Source: an uncultured Clostridia bacterium
Lineage (GTDB): Bacteria; Bacillota; Clostridia; TANB77; CAG-508
DNA: 64,000 nt
NCBI GenBank assembly: GCA_934167835.1
Contig: CAKPLZ010000002.1
Location: 104,819 to 168,818, forward strand
Reading direction: 5' to 3'
The notes below the pieces were generated by a model. It did not search any database, was not told the origin of the DNA, and was given only the letters and a program-made list of their open reading frames with translations. This document shows, one piece after another, positions 35,650 to 44,531 of this stretch. Each line of letters begins with the position of its first letter. Positions within the stretch are counted from its first letter, which is position 1. The position numbers were made by a program, and so were the translations under genes.

Positions 35650-36977
35650 TGTCAAAACCAATGGTAGCGATAATTGGAAAACCAAATGTTGGAAAATCAA
35701 CTTTTTTCAATTATATAGTTGGTCAAAGATTATCAATAGTTGAGGACACTCCAGGTGTTACAAGAGATAGAATTTATGCTGATAGCAACTGGCGTGGCAG
35801 AAAATTCACTTTAATAGATACAGGAGGTATTGAACCAGAGCTAGAAGATGTAATACATATTGGAATGCGAGAACAAGCAGAAATGGCAATAAACATTGCA
35901 GATGTAATAGTTTTTGTAACAGACATAAAACAAGGTGTAACAGCTGCAGATTATGAAATTGCTACAATGCTTAGAAGATCTAAAAAACCAATAGTACTAG
36001 TATGTAACAAAGCTGATAATTTTGGAGAACCAGACCCAGCTCTTTATGAATTCTATAATTTAGGAATAGGCGAACCACACCCAGTATCTTCAACAAATGC
36101 AATAGGCATAGGAGACGTTCTAGATGCAGTATATGAACATTTTCCTGAAGAAGATGAACATGATGAAGATAAAGAAATAATAAATGTTGCAATAATTGGA
36201 AAACCAAATGTTGGAAAATCATCTTTGGTAAATAAAATTTTAGGTCAAAATAGAGTAATAGTAAGCAATGTGGCAGGAACAACAAGAGATGCCATAGATT
36301 CATATTTTGAAAATAAAACAGGAAAATACAATATAATTGATACAGCAGGAATAAGAAAACATAGCAAAGTAAATGAAAACATTGAAAAATATAGTGTAAT
36401 GCGTTCTTTACTTGCAGTAGAAAGAGCGGATGTTTGTTTAGTACTAATAGACGCAAATGAAGGTGTAACAGACCAAGATGCTAAAATAGCAGGAGAAGCC
36501 CATGAAGCAGGCAAAGGAGTAATTATAGTTGTTAATAAATGGGATGAATATGAAAAGGAAACTGGAACACTTGAAAAATATAAAAAAGAAGTCTATAACA
36601 AACTTAGCTACTTAAGCTATGCCCCAATAGTATTCATTTCAGCCAAAACTGGTCAAAGGGTAGACAAATTATTTGGTTTAATAAACAAAGTTGCCAATAG
36701 CAATTCTTTAAGAATTCCAACAGCGACATTAAATCAAGTAATAAATGAGGCTATAGCTGTTGTTCAACCACCAACAGACAAAGGACGTAGATTAAAGATA
36801 TTATATGCAACACAAGCTCAAACAAAACCACCAACTTTTGTAATATTTGTAAATAATAAAGAACTTTTCCATTTTTCTTATGAAAGATATTTAGTAAATC
36901 AAATTAGAAGTAATTTTGACTTAGAAGGAACACCAGTAAGAATCATTTCTAGAGAAAAAGGCGAAGATAAGGAATAG
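35649..36977 (+). CDS. der: Ribosome-assembly GTPase Der (EngA)
   Basis: 442-residue tandem GTPase for 50S maturation. Two G domains, each with GKPNVGKS (residues 10 and 183), DTGG / DTAG and NKAD / NKWD motifs, then a KH-like C-terminal domain (PPTFVIFVNNKELFHFSYERYLVNQIR). Gene order der-plsY-gpsA is the standard Firmicutes cluster. ATG overlaps the preceding stop (TAATG). Confidence 0.97.
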   Translation: MSKPMVAIIGKPNVGKSTFFNYIVGQRLSIVEDTPGVTRDRIYADSNWRGRKFTLIDTGGIEPELEDVIHIGMREQAEMAINIADVIVFVTDIKQGVTAADYEIATMLRRSKKPIVLVCNKADNFGEPDPALYEFYNLGIGEPHPVSSTNAIGIGDVLDAVYEHFPEEDEHDEDKEIINVAIIGKPNVGKSSLVNKILGQNRVIVSNVAGTTRDAIDSYFENKTGKYNIIDTAGIRKHSKVNENIEKYSVMRSLLAVERADVCLVLIDANEGVTDQDAKIAGEAHEAGKGVIIVVNKWDEYEKETGTLEKYKKEVYNKLSYLSYAPIVFISAKTGQRVDKLFGLINKVANSNSLRIPTATLNQVINEAIAVVQPPTDKGRRLKILYATQAQTKPPTFVIFVNNKELFHFSYERYLVNQIRSNFDLEGTPVRIISREKGEDKE

Positions 36978-36991
36978 AGGAGGTAAAAATA

Positions 36992-37606
36992 ATGTCAGCA
37001 GTATATGTATTAGTAGCATTAATAGCTTATTTGATAGGAAGTATAAATTTTGCGATAATTTTCAGTAAAAAATTTGCAGGATTTGATGTAAGGGAAAAAG
37101 GTAGTAAAAACGCAGGAACAACAAATGTTCTACGTACTGTAGGAAAAGGTGCAGCAGCATTAACCTTAATTTGTGATATTTTAAAAGGAGTAGTTGCTGT
37201 TCTAATAGCAATGTTAGCTGCAAAAATATGGCAAGGAACTGATATAGAAATACTAAAATACTTAGCAGGTCTATTTGCTATAATAGGCCATACTTTTCCT
37301 GTTTATTATGGATTTAAAGGAGGCAAAGGTGTCGCAACAGCTTTAGGAGTATTACTAATAGTAAACCCTCAGATAGGAATAATCTGCTTAAGTTTTGCAT
37401 TAATTATAATGATAGCAACAAGATGGGTCTCATTAGGTTCAATACTTGCAGCAACTTTATTTCCAATATTAACAATATTTATGGTTAACAATATAGGTGC
37501 TAAAATTATTAGCATATTAATTGGAGTACTAGTTATATTTAACCATAGAAGTAATATTACAAGGCTAAAAAATGGAACTGAAAGTAAATTGTCATTCAAA
37601 AAATAG
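36992..37606 (+). CDS. plsY: Glycerol-3-phosphate acyltransferase PlsY
   Basis: 204-residue integral membrane enzyme that acylates glycerol-3-phosphate from acyl-phosphate, first step of phospholipid synthesis. About five membrane segments; the three conserved loops are visible as GSINFAIIFSK with REKGSKNAGTTNVLR, FKGGKGVATALG and FNHRSNITRLKNGTE. GGAGG is upstream; the stop is followed after 9 bases by gpsA. Confidence 0.95.
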   Translation: MSAVYVLVALIAYLIGSINFAIIFSKKFAGFDVREKGSKNAGTTNVLRTVGKGAAALTLICDILKGVVAVLIAMLAAKIWQGTDIEILKYLAGLFAIIGHTFPVYYGFKGGKGVATALGVLLIVNPQIGIICLSFALIIMIATRWVSLGSILAATLFPILTIFMVNNIGAKIISILIGVLVIFNHRSNITRLKNGTESKLSFKK

Positions 37607-37615
37607 GAGGAACTT

Positions 37616-38602
37616 ATGAAAAATATTTCTATAATAGGTAGTGGAAGTTGGGGAACAGCATTAGGTATTCATTTAGCAAAGCTAGGAAACAACGTTAAAA
37701 TATGGTCTTTTACTGAAGAAGAAGCAAATTTAATTAATAATGAAAGAAAATGCAAATTTTTGCCAGAAGCTGTAATTCCAGAAAATATTCTATGCACAAC
37801 AGATTTTGAAACTGCCATTGAAGGAACTGAAATGATTTTAATTGTTACACCTTCAAAATTTGTAAGAGAAACAATTAAAAAATTCGAAAAATATATAACA
37901 AATCAAGAAATAATTATTTGTTCAAAAGGCTTTGAAGAATCAACACTATACACTTTAAACGAAGTTGTTGAAGAAGAACTACCAAACAACTTGATTGGGG
38001 GATTATCAGGTCCAAGCCATGCTGAAGAAGTATCAGTAGGAATACCAACGGCACTTGTTATTGCTTCTAAAAGTGATAAACTTTTAAAAGATGTTCAAGA
38101 AACATTTATGAGCGAAACTTTAAGAATATATACTTCCTATGATTTAAAAGGAGCAGAACTTGGAGGAGCGTTAAAAAACATAATGGCATTTTGCGCGGGA
38201 GCCATAACAGGGCTTAATTTAGGAGACAATACATTTGCAGCTTTGCTTACACGTGGACTTTCAGAAATGGCAAAATTAAGTGCAAAAATGGGAGGTGACC
38301 AAAAAACCATATATGGATTAACAGGTTTAGGAGACTTAATAGTTACATGTATGAGTAATCACAGCAGAAACAGAAGAGCCGGAATTTTAATTGGGCAAGG
38401 GAAAACAATTGATGAAGCAAGAAAAGAGATAGGCATGACAATAGAAAGTATAGACAATATAAAAACAGCATACAAGCTTTCACAAAAATATAATGTTGAA
38501 ATGCCAATAGTAGTAACAGTTTACCAAGTGTTATTTGAAGGATTAAATGTAAATCAAGCAATTTTGAATTTGATGACAAGAAATCCAAAATTTGAAGATT
38601 AG
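37616..38602 (+). CDS. gpsA: Glycerol-3-phosphate dehydrogenase [NAD(P)+]
   Basis: 328-residue enzyme supplying glycerol-3-phosphate to PlsY. NAD-binding IIGSGSWGTALGIHLAKLGN at the start, GLSGPSHAEEVSVGIPTAL, catalytic Lys in GAELGGALKNIMAFCAGA (near 190), and GLGDLIVTCMSNHSRNRRAG. Full length. Adjacent to plsY, so substrate supply and use are coexpressed. Confidence 0.96.
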   Translation: MKNISIIGSGSWGTALGIHLAKLGNNVKIWSFTEEEANLINNERKCKFLPEAVIPENILCTTDFETAIEGTEMILIVTPSKFVRETIKKFEKYITNQEIIICSKGFEESTLYTLNEVVEEELPNNLIGGLSGPSHAEEVSVGIPTALVIASKSDKLLKDVQETFMSETLRIYTSYDLKGAELGGALKNIMAFCAGAITGLNLGDNTFAALLTRGLSEMAKLSAKMGGDQKTIYGLTGLGDLIVTCMSNHSRNRRAGILIGQGKTIDEARKEIGMTIESIDNIKTAYKLSQKYNVEMPIVVTVYQVLFEGLNVNQAILNLMTRNPKFED

Positions 38603-38668
38603 AATATTTAAAATTATTTTTGGTTAAACTATTAAATAGTAATAAAAAATAAGAAAGGAATGAAAAAT

Positions 38669-39157
38669 ATGGGATTTTTTAGTGATTTAGGAAAGAAAAC
38701 AACTGAAACAACAGGAAAAATAGCAAGAGAAGCAAAATTAAAATTAAAAATAAGCGAAAACAAAGGTAAAATTAATGATATTTATGAAATAATAGGTAAA
38801 AAAGTTTACGAAAAACATGTTCGTGAAAACAGTGTATGTATCAAAGGCGAAATAGAAGAAGAATGTTCAAAAATAGATGAACTAGCTAGAGAAATTGAAG
38901 ATGCAAGACTAGAAATATTAAAATTAAATAAAAAAAGATTATGCAGTAAATGTTCAGCAGAAATCGAAGAAGGAGCACTATTCTGCCCAAAATGTGGCGA
39001 AAAGCAAAGCGAAGAACCTACAGTAAAAGAGGAAGCTGTTCAAAAACTTGAAAATACTGAAGTTCAGCCAGAAAAACAAGAAGAAAAAGAAGCAGTAATA
39101 GAAGACGTAAAGGAAGAAACAGCTCAAAGCGAAAACAATCAAGAAAACAAAGAATAG
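38669..39157 (+). CDS. Zinc-ribbon coiled-coil protein, unknown
   Basis: 162 residues from ATG 38669 (AAGGA 9 bases upstream; the ATG at 38660 is inside the binding-site spacing). Starts GFFSDLGKKTTETTGKIAREAKLKLKISENKGKINDIYEIIGKKVYE, typical of Clostridia zinc-ribbon proteins, with a helical middle, a zinc ribbon CSKCSAEIEEGALFCPKCG (near 92-110) and a disordered Glu/Lys/Gln-rich tail of about 45 residues. Function unknown; the family often stands alone. Confidence 0.8.
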   Translation: MGFFSDLGKKTTETTGKIAREAKLKLKISENKGKINDIYEIIGKKVYEKHVRENSVCIKGEIEEECSKIDELAREIEDARLEILKLNKKRLCSKCSAEIEEGALFCPKCGEKQSEEPTVKEEAVQKLENTEVQPEKQEEKEAVIEDVKEETAQSENNQENKE

Positions 39158-39159
39158 AT

Positions 39160-39441
39160 TTAATATGGGTATCTTTCAAAAAGATACCTTATTATTTTAT
39201 CTGCATTAAAATCGGTAACATTTATAAAAAAACCAGCATCAAGGCTAATCCACATATTAATTTTAAACTTATCATTATTATCAATAAAAGCAGCTATTAT
39301 GTCTGTACTTTGAATAGGGTTCATAAATGAATAATCCCATTCAAGCTTGTTATTTAATGTTAATTTTTTTCCATAAAATTTACTTAAAAATCGTTCTATT
39401 TCACCACTGTGCGTACTATACAAACTAACAACAACACTCAT
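39160..39441 (-). CDS. Small conserved protein of unknown function
   Basis: 93 residues on the minus strand; ATG preceded by GAGGAG. Begins SVVVSLYSTHSGEIERFLSKFYG and ends FNADKIIRYLFERYPY. No membrane segment or motif I can assign. It sits convergent to the zinc-ribbon gene with only 2 bases between the stops, and no separate terminator is visible. Confidence 0.7.
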   Translation of the reverse strand: MSVVVSLYSTHSGEIERFLSKFYGKKLTLNNKLEWDYSFMNPIQSTDIIAAFIDNNDKFKINMWISLDAGFFINVTDFNADKIIRYLFERYPY

Positions 39442-39520
39442 AAAATTCTCCTCTTTTAAATATTATTAGAATAAAATAATAGACTTATTCAAAAAAACGA
39501 CAAATTATTTATGTAAATTA

Positions 39521-39550
39521 TTGTAATATTCAGTCTAAATATGGTATAAT
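39521..39550 (+). promoter_or_regulatory. Promoter of miaB
   Basis: TTGTAA (39521-39526), 18-base spacer ending ATGG, TATAAT (39545-39550). Extended -10 type, 30 bases before the start codon. Confidence 0.6.
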
Positions 39551-39580
39551 ATTTTTATTGTGAAAAATGGAGGAAGAAAA

Positions 39581-40960
39581 TTGGATATAATTGAAAAACA
39601 AAATGAATATATAGAAAAAATCAAAAATTTGAATCAAAAAAAATATTACAATATTCTCACAATGGGTTGCCAATTAAATGAAAACGATTCAGAAAAAATT
39701 GCCGGAATGCTTGAAAACATGGGATACGAACAAACAGATAATATTGAAAAAACGAATATTTTCATTTTAAATACATGTTGCGTTAGAGAAAACGCAGAAG
39801 AAAAACTTTTTGGAAAATTAGGTGAATTAAAGAAAATAAAGCAAAACAATAATGGAATAATAGCTATATGCGGATGTATGATGCAAGAAAAAAATATGCA
39901 AGAAAAGCTAAAACAAAGCTATCCGTATGTAGATATAATCTTTGGAACACACACATTACATAAATTCCCAGAAGACTTATATAAAGTTTTAATAGAAAAC
40001 AAAAAAATTAATGATATTTTAGATATTGATGGGGAAATATATGAAGGCTTGCCAATAAAAAGAAACAGTGCTCAAACAGCTTCTGTTACAATTATGTATG
40101 GATGCAATAATTTCTGTACATATTGTATAGTACCTTATGTTAGGGGACGAGAAAGAAGCAGAAAACCAGAAGATATTATATCAGAAATTAAAACACTTGC
40201 ACAAGATGGGTATAAAGAAGTGACTCTTCTTGGGCAAAATGTAAACTCATATAAGGGTGGAGAAAATTATGGATTCGCTAATCTTTTAAGAGATATTCAA
40301 AAAATTGAAGGAATAGAAATAATAAAATTCATATCCCCACATCCAAAAGATTTTACAGACGATGTTATTCAGGCAATAAAAGAATGCCCAAAGGTATCTA
40401 GATTAATTCACCTTCCTCTACAATCAGGCAGTACAGATGTTTTGAAAAAGATGAATAGGAAATATACTAAAGAACAGTATTTATCTTTAGTAGACAAAAT
40501 TAGAGAAGCAATACCAGATGTACTATTCTCAACAGACATAATAGTTGGATTTCCAGAAGAAACAGAGGAAGATTTTGAAGACACATTAGATGTAGTAAAA
40601 AAAGTCAACTTTGAACAAGTATTTATGTTTATATATTCAAGAAGAACAGGAACACCAGCAGATAGAATGAAAAACCAAATTCCAGAAGAAATAAAACACA
40701 TAAGATTTGATAGATTAAAAAAACTATTTGAGGACCAAGTGGAAGAAAATATCAAAAAATATGTGGGAACAACTCAAGAAATTCTTATTGAAGGAACAAG
40801 CAAAAACAATGAAAAAATGTTAACAGGAAGAACAAAAAGCAATAAAGTAGTTGTTTTAGAAGGTCCTAAAAGCCTTATAGGACAGGTTATAGAAGTGAAA
40901 ATTATTTCAGAACATAAATGGTATTTAAAAGGTGAAAAAAATTTTAAAAATAATTCCTAA
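39581..40960 (+). CDS. miaB: tRNA-2-methylthio-N6-dimethylallyladenosine synthase
   Basis: 459-residue radical-SAM methylthiotransferase acting on A37 of tRNAs reading UNN codons. Start TTG 39581 is placed 8 bases after GGAGG; the GTG at 39560 would overlap that site. N-terminal UPF0004 domain with three cluster cysteines (TMGCQLNENDSE, NTCCVRENAEEK, CGCMMQE), the radical-SAM triad CNNFCTYCIVPYVRGRERSR (near 172), and a C-terminal TRAM domain (IEGTSKNNEKMLTGRTKSNKVV). Complete. Confidence 0.95.
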   Translation: MDIIEKQNEYIEKIKNLNQKKYYNILTMGCQLNENDSEKIAGMLENMGYEQTDNIEKTNIFILNTCCVRENAEEKLFGKLGELKKIKQNNNGIIAICGCMMQEKNMQEKLKQSYPYVDIIFGTHTLHKFPEDLYKVLIENKKINDILDIDGEIYEGLPIKRNSAQTASVTIMYGCNNFCTYCIVPYVRGRERSRKPEDIISEIKTLAQDGYKEVTLLGQNVNSYKGGENYGFANLLRDIQKIEGIEIIKFISPHPKDFTDDVIQAIKECPKVSRLIHLPLQSGSTDVLKKMNRKYTKEQYLSLVDKIREAIPDVLFSTDIIVGFPEETEEDFEDTLDVVKKVNFEQVFMFIYSRRTGTPADRMKNQIPEEIKHIRFDRLKKLFEDQVEENIKKYVGTTQEILIEGTSKNNEKMLTGRTKSNKVVVLEGPKSLIGQVIEVKIISEHKWYLKGEKNFKNNS

Positions 40961-41034
40961 AATCTCTTTACTTTTTTGAGTATATTTGATATAACTATAC
41001 CATAAAATTATGTTTACAAAAAAGGAGCAAGATT

Positions 41035-41916
41035 ATGGAAAAAGATATAATACAATTTCTTGAATTTATAAAAATAGATAAAAAATTATCCAAAAATACT
41101 CTTGAGTCTTATCAAAGAGATATTTACCAATATAGAGAATATGTAAATACAGAAAAAATAAATTATATAGATGCAACAAATGAAGATGTATGTAAATATT
41201 TAGAATACCTAAAAACTTTAAACAAAAAAGCTTCTACTATATCTAGACACCTTGCATCAATTAGATTATTTTACCAATTCTTATTAAAAAATGGTAAAAT
41301 AAAAATGGACCCAACACAAGGAATTCAATCACCAAAAATTGAAAAAAAGGCTCCAAGTATTTTATCATCACAAGAAGTCAACTTATTGCTTGACCAACCA
41401 AAAGGAGAAGACTTAAAGAGCCTAAGAGATAAAGCAATGTTAGAAATAGCATACGCTACAGGTATGAGAGTTACAGAAATTATTGATTTAAATGTACAAG
41501 ACATAGATTTATCAGCATCATCAGTAACATGCAAAAATGAAAATAAGCAAAGAATAATTCCGCTTGGAAAAATGTCTCAAAAAGCTTTACAAGAATATAT
41601 AGAAAAAGCAAGGCCAACATTAGTAAAAAACGAAAATGAAAAAGCTTTATTTGTAAATATAAATGGCAGAAGACTTACAAGACAAGGCTTCTGGAAAATC
41701 ATTAAATATTATAAAGAACAAGCTCATATAACAAAAGATATAACACCACATGTATTAAGACATTCATTTGCGACACACCTTTTACAAAACGGTGCAGATT
41801 TAAAATCAATACAAACAATGCTAGGACATTCTGATATTTCATCAACACAAGTTTATATGCAATTTCAAGATGATAGCATAAAAAATGTTTATAAAAAAGC
41901 CCATCCAAGAGCTTAA
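41035..41916 (+). CDS. xerD: Tyrosine recombinase, XerD type
   Basis: 293-residue site-specific recombinase. N-terminal SAM-like DNA-binding domain (IIQFLEFIKIDKKLSKNTLESYQRDI), catalytic Arg in YATGMRVTEI (near 146), HxxR in HVLRHSFATHLLQ (near 240), His/Trp position GHSDISSTQVY with nucleophile Tyr near 277. Size and lack of extra domains fit the housekeeping Xer enzyme resolving chromosome dimers. A second Xer-type gene lies at 47284. GGAG is upstream. Confidence 0.88.
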   Translation: MEKDIIQFLEFIKIDKKLSKNTLESYQRDIYQYREYVNTEKINYIDATNEDVCKYLEYLKTLNKKASTISRHLASIRLFYQFLLKNGKIKMDPTQGIQSPKIEKKAPSILSSQEVNLLLDQPKGEDLKSLRDKAMLEIAYATGMRVTEIIDLNVQDIDLSASSVTCKNENKQRIIPLGKMSQKALQEYIEKARPTLVKNENEKALFVNINGRRLTRQGFWKIIKYYKEQAHITKDITPHVLRHSFATHLLQNGADLKSIQTMLGHSDISSTQVYMQFQDDSIKNVYKKAHPRA

Positions 41917-41929
41917 AAATATAAAAAAT

Positions 41930-41960
41930 AAAGAACGACAATTATTAAGTCGTTCTTTCT
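41930..41960 (+). terminator. Hairpin between xerD and guaB
   Basis: 10-bp perfect stem AAAGAACGAC/GTCGTTCTTT with loop of 9; weak T-tail. Probable terminator of xerD or attenuator of guaB. Confidence 0.55.
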
Positions 41961-41982
41961 AAAAAAAGAAGGAGGAAAAAAC

Positions 41983-43491
41983 ATGGCAATAATATTACCA
42001 GACATTTCAAGAACATTTAATGAGTTCTTATTATTACCAAATTTAACAACAGAAAAATGTATACCATCAAACGTATCATTAAAAACACCACTTGTAAAAT
42101 TTAAGAGGGGAGAAGAACCTAAATATTCAGCAAACATTCCAATGGTGTCTGCAATAATGCAATCAGTTTCAGGAGAAAGAATGGGAGTTGCACTAGCTAG
42201 AGAAGGAGGTCTTGCATTTATATTTGGTTCACAATCAATAGAAGACCAAGCAACAATGGTATATCATGTAAAAAAACATAAAGCTGGTTTTGTAATAAGT
42301 GATTCAAATGTAAAATCAGGAACATCACTAAAAGATGTATTACAATTAAGCAAAACAACAGGACATTCAACAGTTATAGTAACTGATGATGGAACAGCAA
42401 CAGGCAAATTCTTAGGCATAGTTACAAATAAGGACTACAGAATATCAAGAGATAACCTAGATGCACCAATAGATGATTATATGACTAAAAAAGAAAATGT
42501 AATCTGGGCTCAAAAAGGAATAAGCCTTTCTGAAGCAAACGATATTATATGGGAACACAAATTAAATTGCTTACCAATATTAACAGAAGAAGGAAATCTA
42601 AAATACTTAGTATTTAGAAAAGACTATGAAGAAAGAAAAAATAACCCAAATTCATTATTAGATGAAAATAAAAGATATATAGTTGGAGCAGGAATAAATA
42701 CTAGAGACTATGAACAAAGAATTCCAGCACTAGTTGACGCAGGCGTTGATATACTATGCATGGATTCATCTGATGGATATTCAGTATGGCAAAAAAATAC
42801 TATTGATTTTGTAAGAAGCAAATATGGAGAAGACGTAAAAATCGGAGCTGGAAACGTTGTAGACAGAGAAGGATTTAGATATTTAGCAGAAGCTGGAGCT
42901 GATTTTATTAAAGTTGGAGTAGGCGGGGGTTCAATTTGTATAACCCGTGAAACAAAAGGAATTGGCCGTGGACAGGCGAGTGCCCTAATGGATGTAGTAG
43001 ATGAAAGAAATAAATATTATGAAGAAACAGGAATTTACATCCCAGTATGCTCAGATGGAGGAATAGTATATGATCACCATATAACACTAGCCCTAGCAAT
43101 GGGAGCTGATTTTGTTATGATGGGAAGATATTTTGCAAGATTTGATGAAAGCCCTACAAGAGTTGTAAAAGTTGGCAACAACTATGTAAAAGAATATTGG
43201 GGAGAAGGCTCAAATAGAGCAAGAAACTGGCAAAGATATGATATGGGTGAAGGAAATAAACTAAGCTTTGAAGAAGGTGTAGACTCATATATTCCTTATG
43301 CTGGACCATTAAAAGAAAACTTAGATATTACAATATCAAAAATAAAATCAACAATGTGTAATTGTGGAGCTACAACTATAAAAGAATTACAAGAAAAATC
43401 AAGATTAACACTAGTATCAGCAGTTAGTATTTCAGAAGGTGGAGCTCATGACGTAATGCTTAAAGAGATTGATGCTTCATATAAAAGCTAA
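41983..43491 (+). CDS. guaB: IMP dehydrogenase
   Basis: 502-residue enzyme converting IMP to XMP, first step of GMP synthesis. Barrel start with NIPMVSAIMQSVSGERMGVALAREGGL; two CBS repeats (YMTKKENVIWAQKGISLSEAND and neighbours, about 100-220); substrate loop KVGVGGGSICITRETKGIGRGQ with the catalytic Cys (near 318). The form that ends with a long insertion (GEGSNRARNWQRYDMGEG) is common in Clostridia. GGAGG is upstream. guaA, the next enzyme of the pathway, is 1 kb away on the other strand. Confidence 0.94.
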   Translation: MAIILPDISRTFNEFLLLPNLTTEKCIPSNVSLKTPLVKFKRGEEPKYSANIPMVSAIMQSVSGERMGVALAREGGLAFIFGSQSIEDQATMVYHVKKHKAGFVISDSNVKSGTSLKDVLQLSKTTGHSTVIVTDDGTATGKFLGIVTNKDYRISRDNLDAPIDDYMTKKENVIWAQKGISLSEANDIIWEHKLNCLPILTEEGNLKYLVFRKDYEERKNNPNSLLDENKRYIVGAGINTRDYEQRIPALVDAGVDILCMDSSDGYSVWQKNTIDFVRSKYGEDVKIGAGNVVDREGFRYLAEAGADFIKVGVGGGSICITRETKGIGRGQASALMDVVDERNKYYEETGIYIPVCSDGGIVYDHHITLALAMGADFVMMGRYFARFDESPTRVVKVGNNYVKEYWGEGSNRARNWQRYDMGEGNKLSFEEGVDSYIPYAGPLKENLDITISKIKSTMCNCGATTIKELQEKSRLTLVSAVSISEGGAHDVMLKEIDASYKS

Positions 43492-43492
43492 T

Positions 43493-43522
43493 TTGCAAAT
43501 TGGCAACATAATGTGATATAAT
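43493..43522 (+). promoter_or_regulatory. Promoter of the foreign WG-repeat gene
   Basis: TTGCAA (43493-43498), 18-base spacer, TATAAT (43517-43522). A small palindrome TGGGCAGTGCCCA (43532-43544) lies between it and the gene. Confidence 0.5.
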
Positions 43523-43579
43523 AATGATGAATGGGCAGTGCCCAAATTATAACAAAAGCAAATCAGAAAGGACTACACA

Positions 43580-44470
43580 ATGTTTACTATGCAGAATGGT
43601 GTTAAGCTATTCAAAGCTTCTTCGCCAAACCTAGGAAAAGTCAAACTCAAGAACTTGGCTACAGGCTGGGAAAGCCCGGCTTATGATCGCATCTTCGAAA
43701 ACTCCGGCGCATACATCAAGACTTGCAACATCGACGAAATGAATACGCGGCTCTATGGCGTGATAACCAAAAACCGCGTTATATGCGAACCTAAGTATTT
43801 GGACATTTCAGAGTTAGTTGACTTTTATCTTTACCAGGCAGCAGAAGTTCAAGGGCCCAAAGGCTGGGGACTTATCGACCAGGATGGAAACGAAATTTTG
43901 CCTCCGATTTATTCGAAGGTAAAAATCCGGGACGAAAACATTTGCATCGTTGGCAATGACAAAGGTCTTTATGGAGCTTTCTTCATAAGGAAAAACAAAC
44001 TGACACCCATTAAGTATACAAAGTTTATTATGCACAAGGACTTCATCGAAACATACCTTGGCGATAAAGTAGGAGTATTACTTAATGACTGCAAGACTGA
44101 AGTCTTCCCTCCGATTTTCCAAAGTGTGGAACACTTCTCGGATGACCTCTATATGGCTCAGACTGAAAATGGAAAGTTTGTACTTAATTCTCCTTCATGG
44201 AAGAACTATTCAGTAGAAGCTGACCAATTCTTCCAGCCTGCTAATGGAGCAATCAGAGTAAAAAGAAGCTCAATGTTTGGCTTTATTAACACCGAGACAG
44301 GAAATTCAATCAAACCCTTCCTGTATGCAGATGCCACAGACTTCAAGGCAGATGGTTTTGCATTTGTGCGATACTATCACGACAAGTCAGAAGGACTTCG
44401 CTTTCTTGACCTTGACGGAATAGAACATGATTACTACAAGAAATTTACTTCGACTTTCCGCAAGGCTTAA
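43580..44470 (+). CDS. WG-repeat-like protein, probably acquired; uses CGG as an ordinary codon
   Basis: 296 residues with four or more WG-type beta repeats (GWGLIDQDGNEILPPIYSKVKI, KVGVLLNDCKTEVFPPIFQ, FGFINTETGNSIKPFLYADA). Function unknown; such repeats usually bind proteins. The gene is clearly richer in G+C than its neighbours, with codons rare elsewhere (CGC, CCG, GGC, TCG). It holds two in-frame CGG codons (43748-43750, residue 57; 43928-43930, residue 117) that read as Arg in an intact frame, unlike every native gene here. If CGG shifts the frame in this cell, the product would stop near 43763. Likely recent transfer into the guaB-guaA interval. Confidence 0.75.
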   Translation: MFTMQNGVKLFKASSPNLGKVKLKNLATGWESPAYDRIFENSGAYIKTCNIDEMNTRLYGVITKNRVICEPKYLDISELVDFYLYQAAEVQGPKGWGLIDQDGNEILPPIYSKVKIRDENICIVGNDKGLYGAFFIRKNKLTPIKYTKFIMHKDFIETYLGDKVGVLLNDCKTEVFPPIFQSVEHFSDDLYMAQTENGKFVLNSPSWKNYSVEADQFFQPANGAIRVKRSSMFGFINTETGNSIKPFLYADATDFKADGFAFVRYYHDKSEGLRFLDLDGIEHDYYKKFTSTFRKA

Positions 44471-44488
44471 CTTGAAGCTAAAATAGGC

Positions 44489-44528
44489 AAAACAAAACAG
44501 ACGTTGATTTACGTCTGTTTTGTTTTTT
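44489..44528. terminator. Bidirectional terminator between the WG-repeat gene and guaA
   Basis: 16-bp perfect stem (44489-44504 with 44511-44526), 6-base loop, A- and T-rich on both sides; serves both convergent genes. Confidence 0.85.
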
Positions 44529-44531
44529 ATA

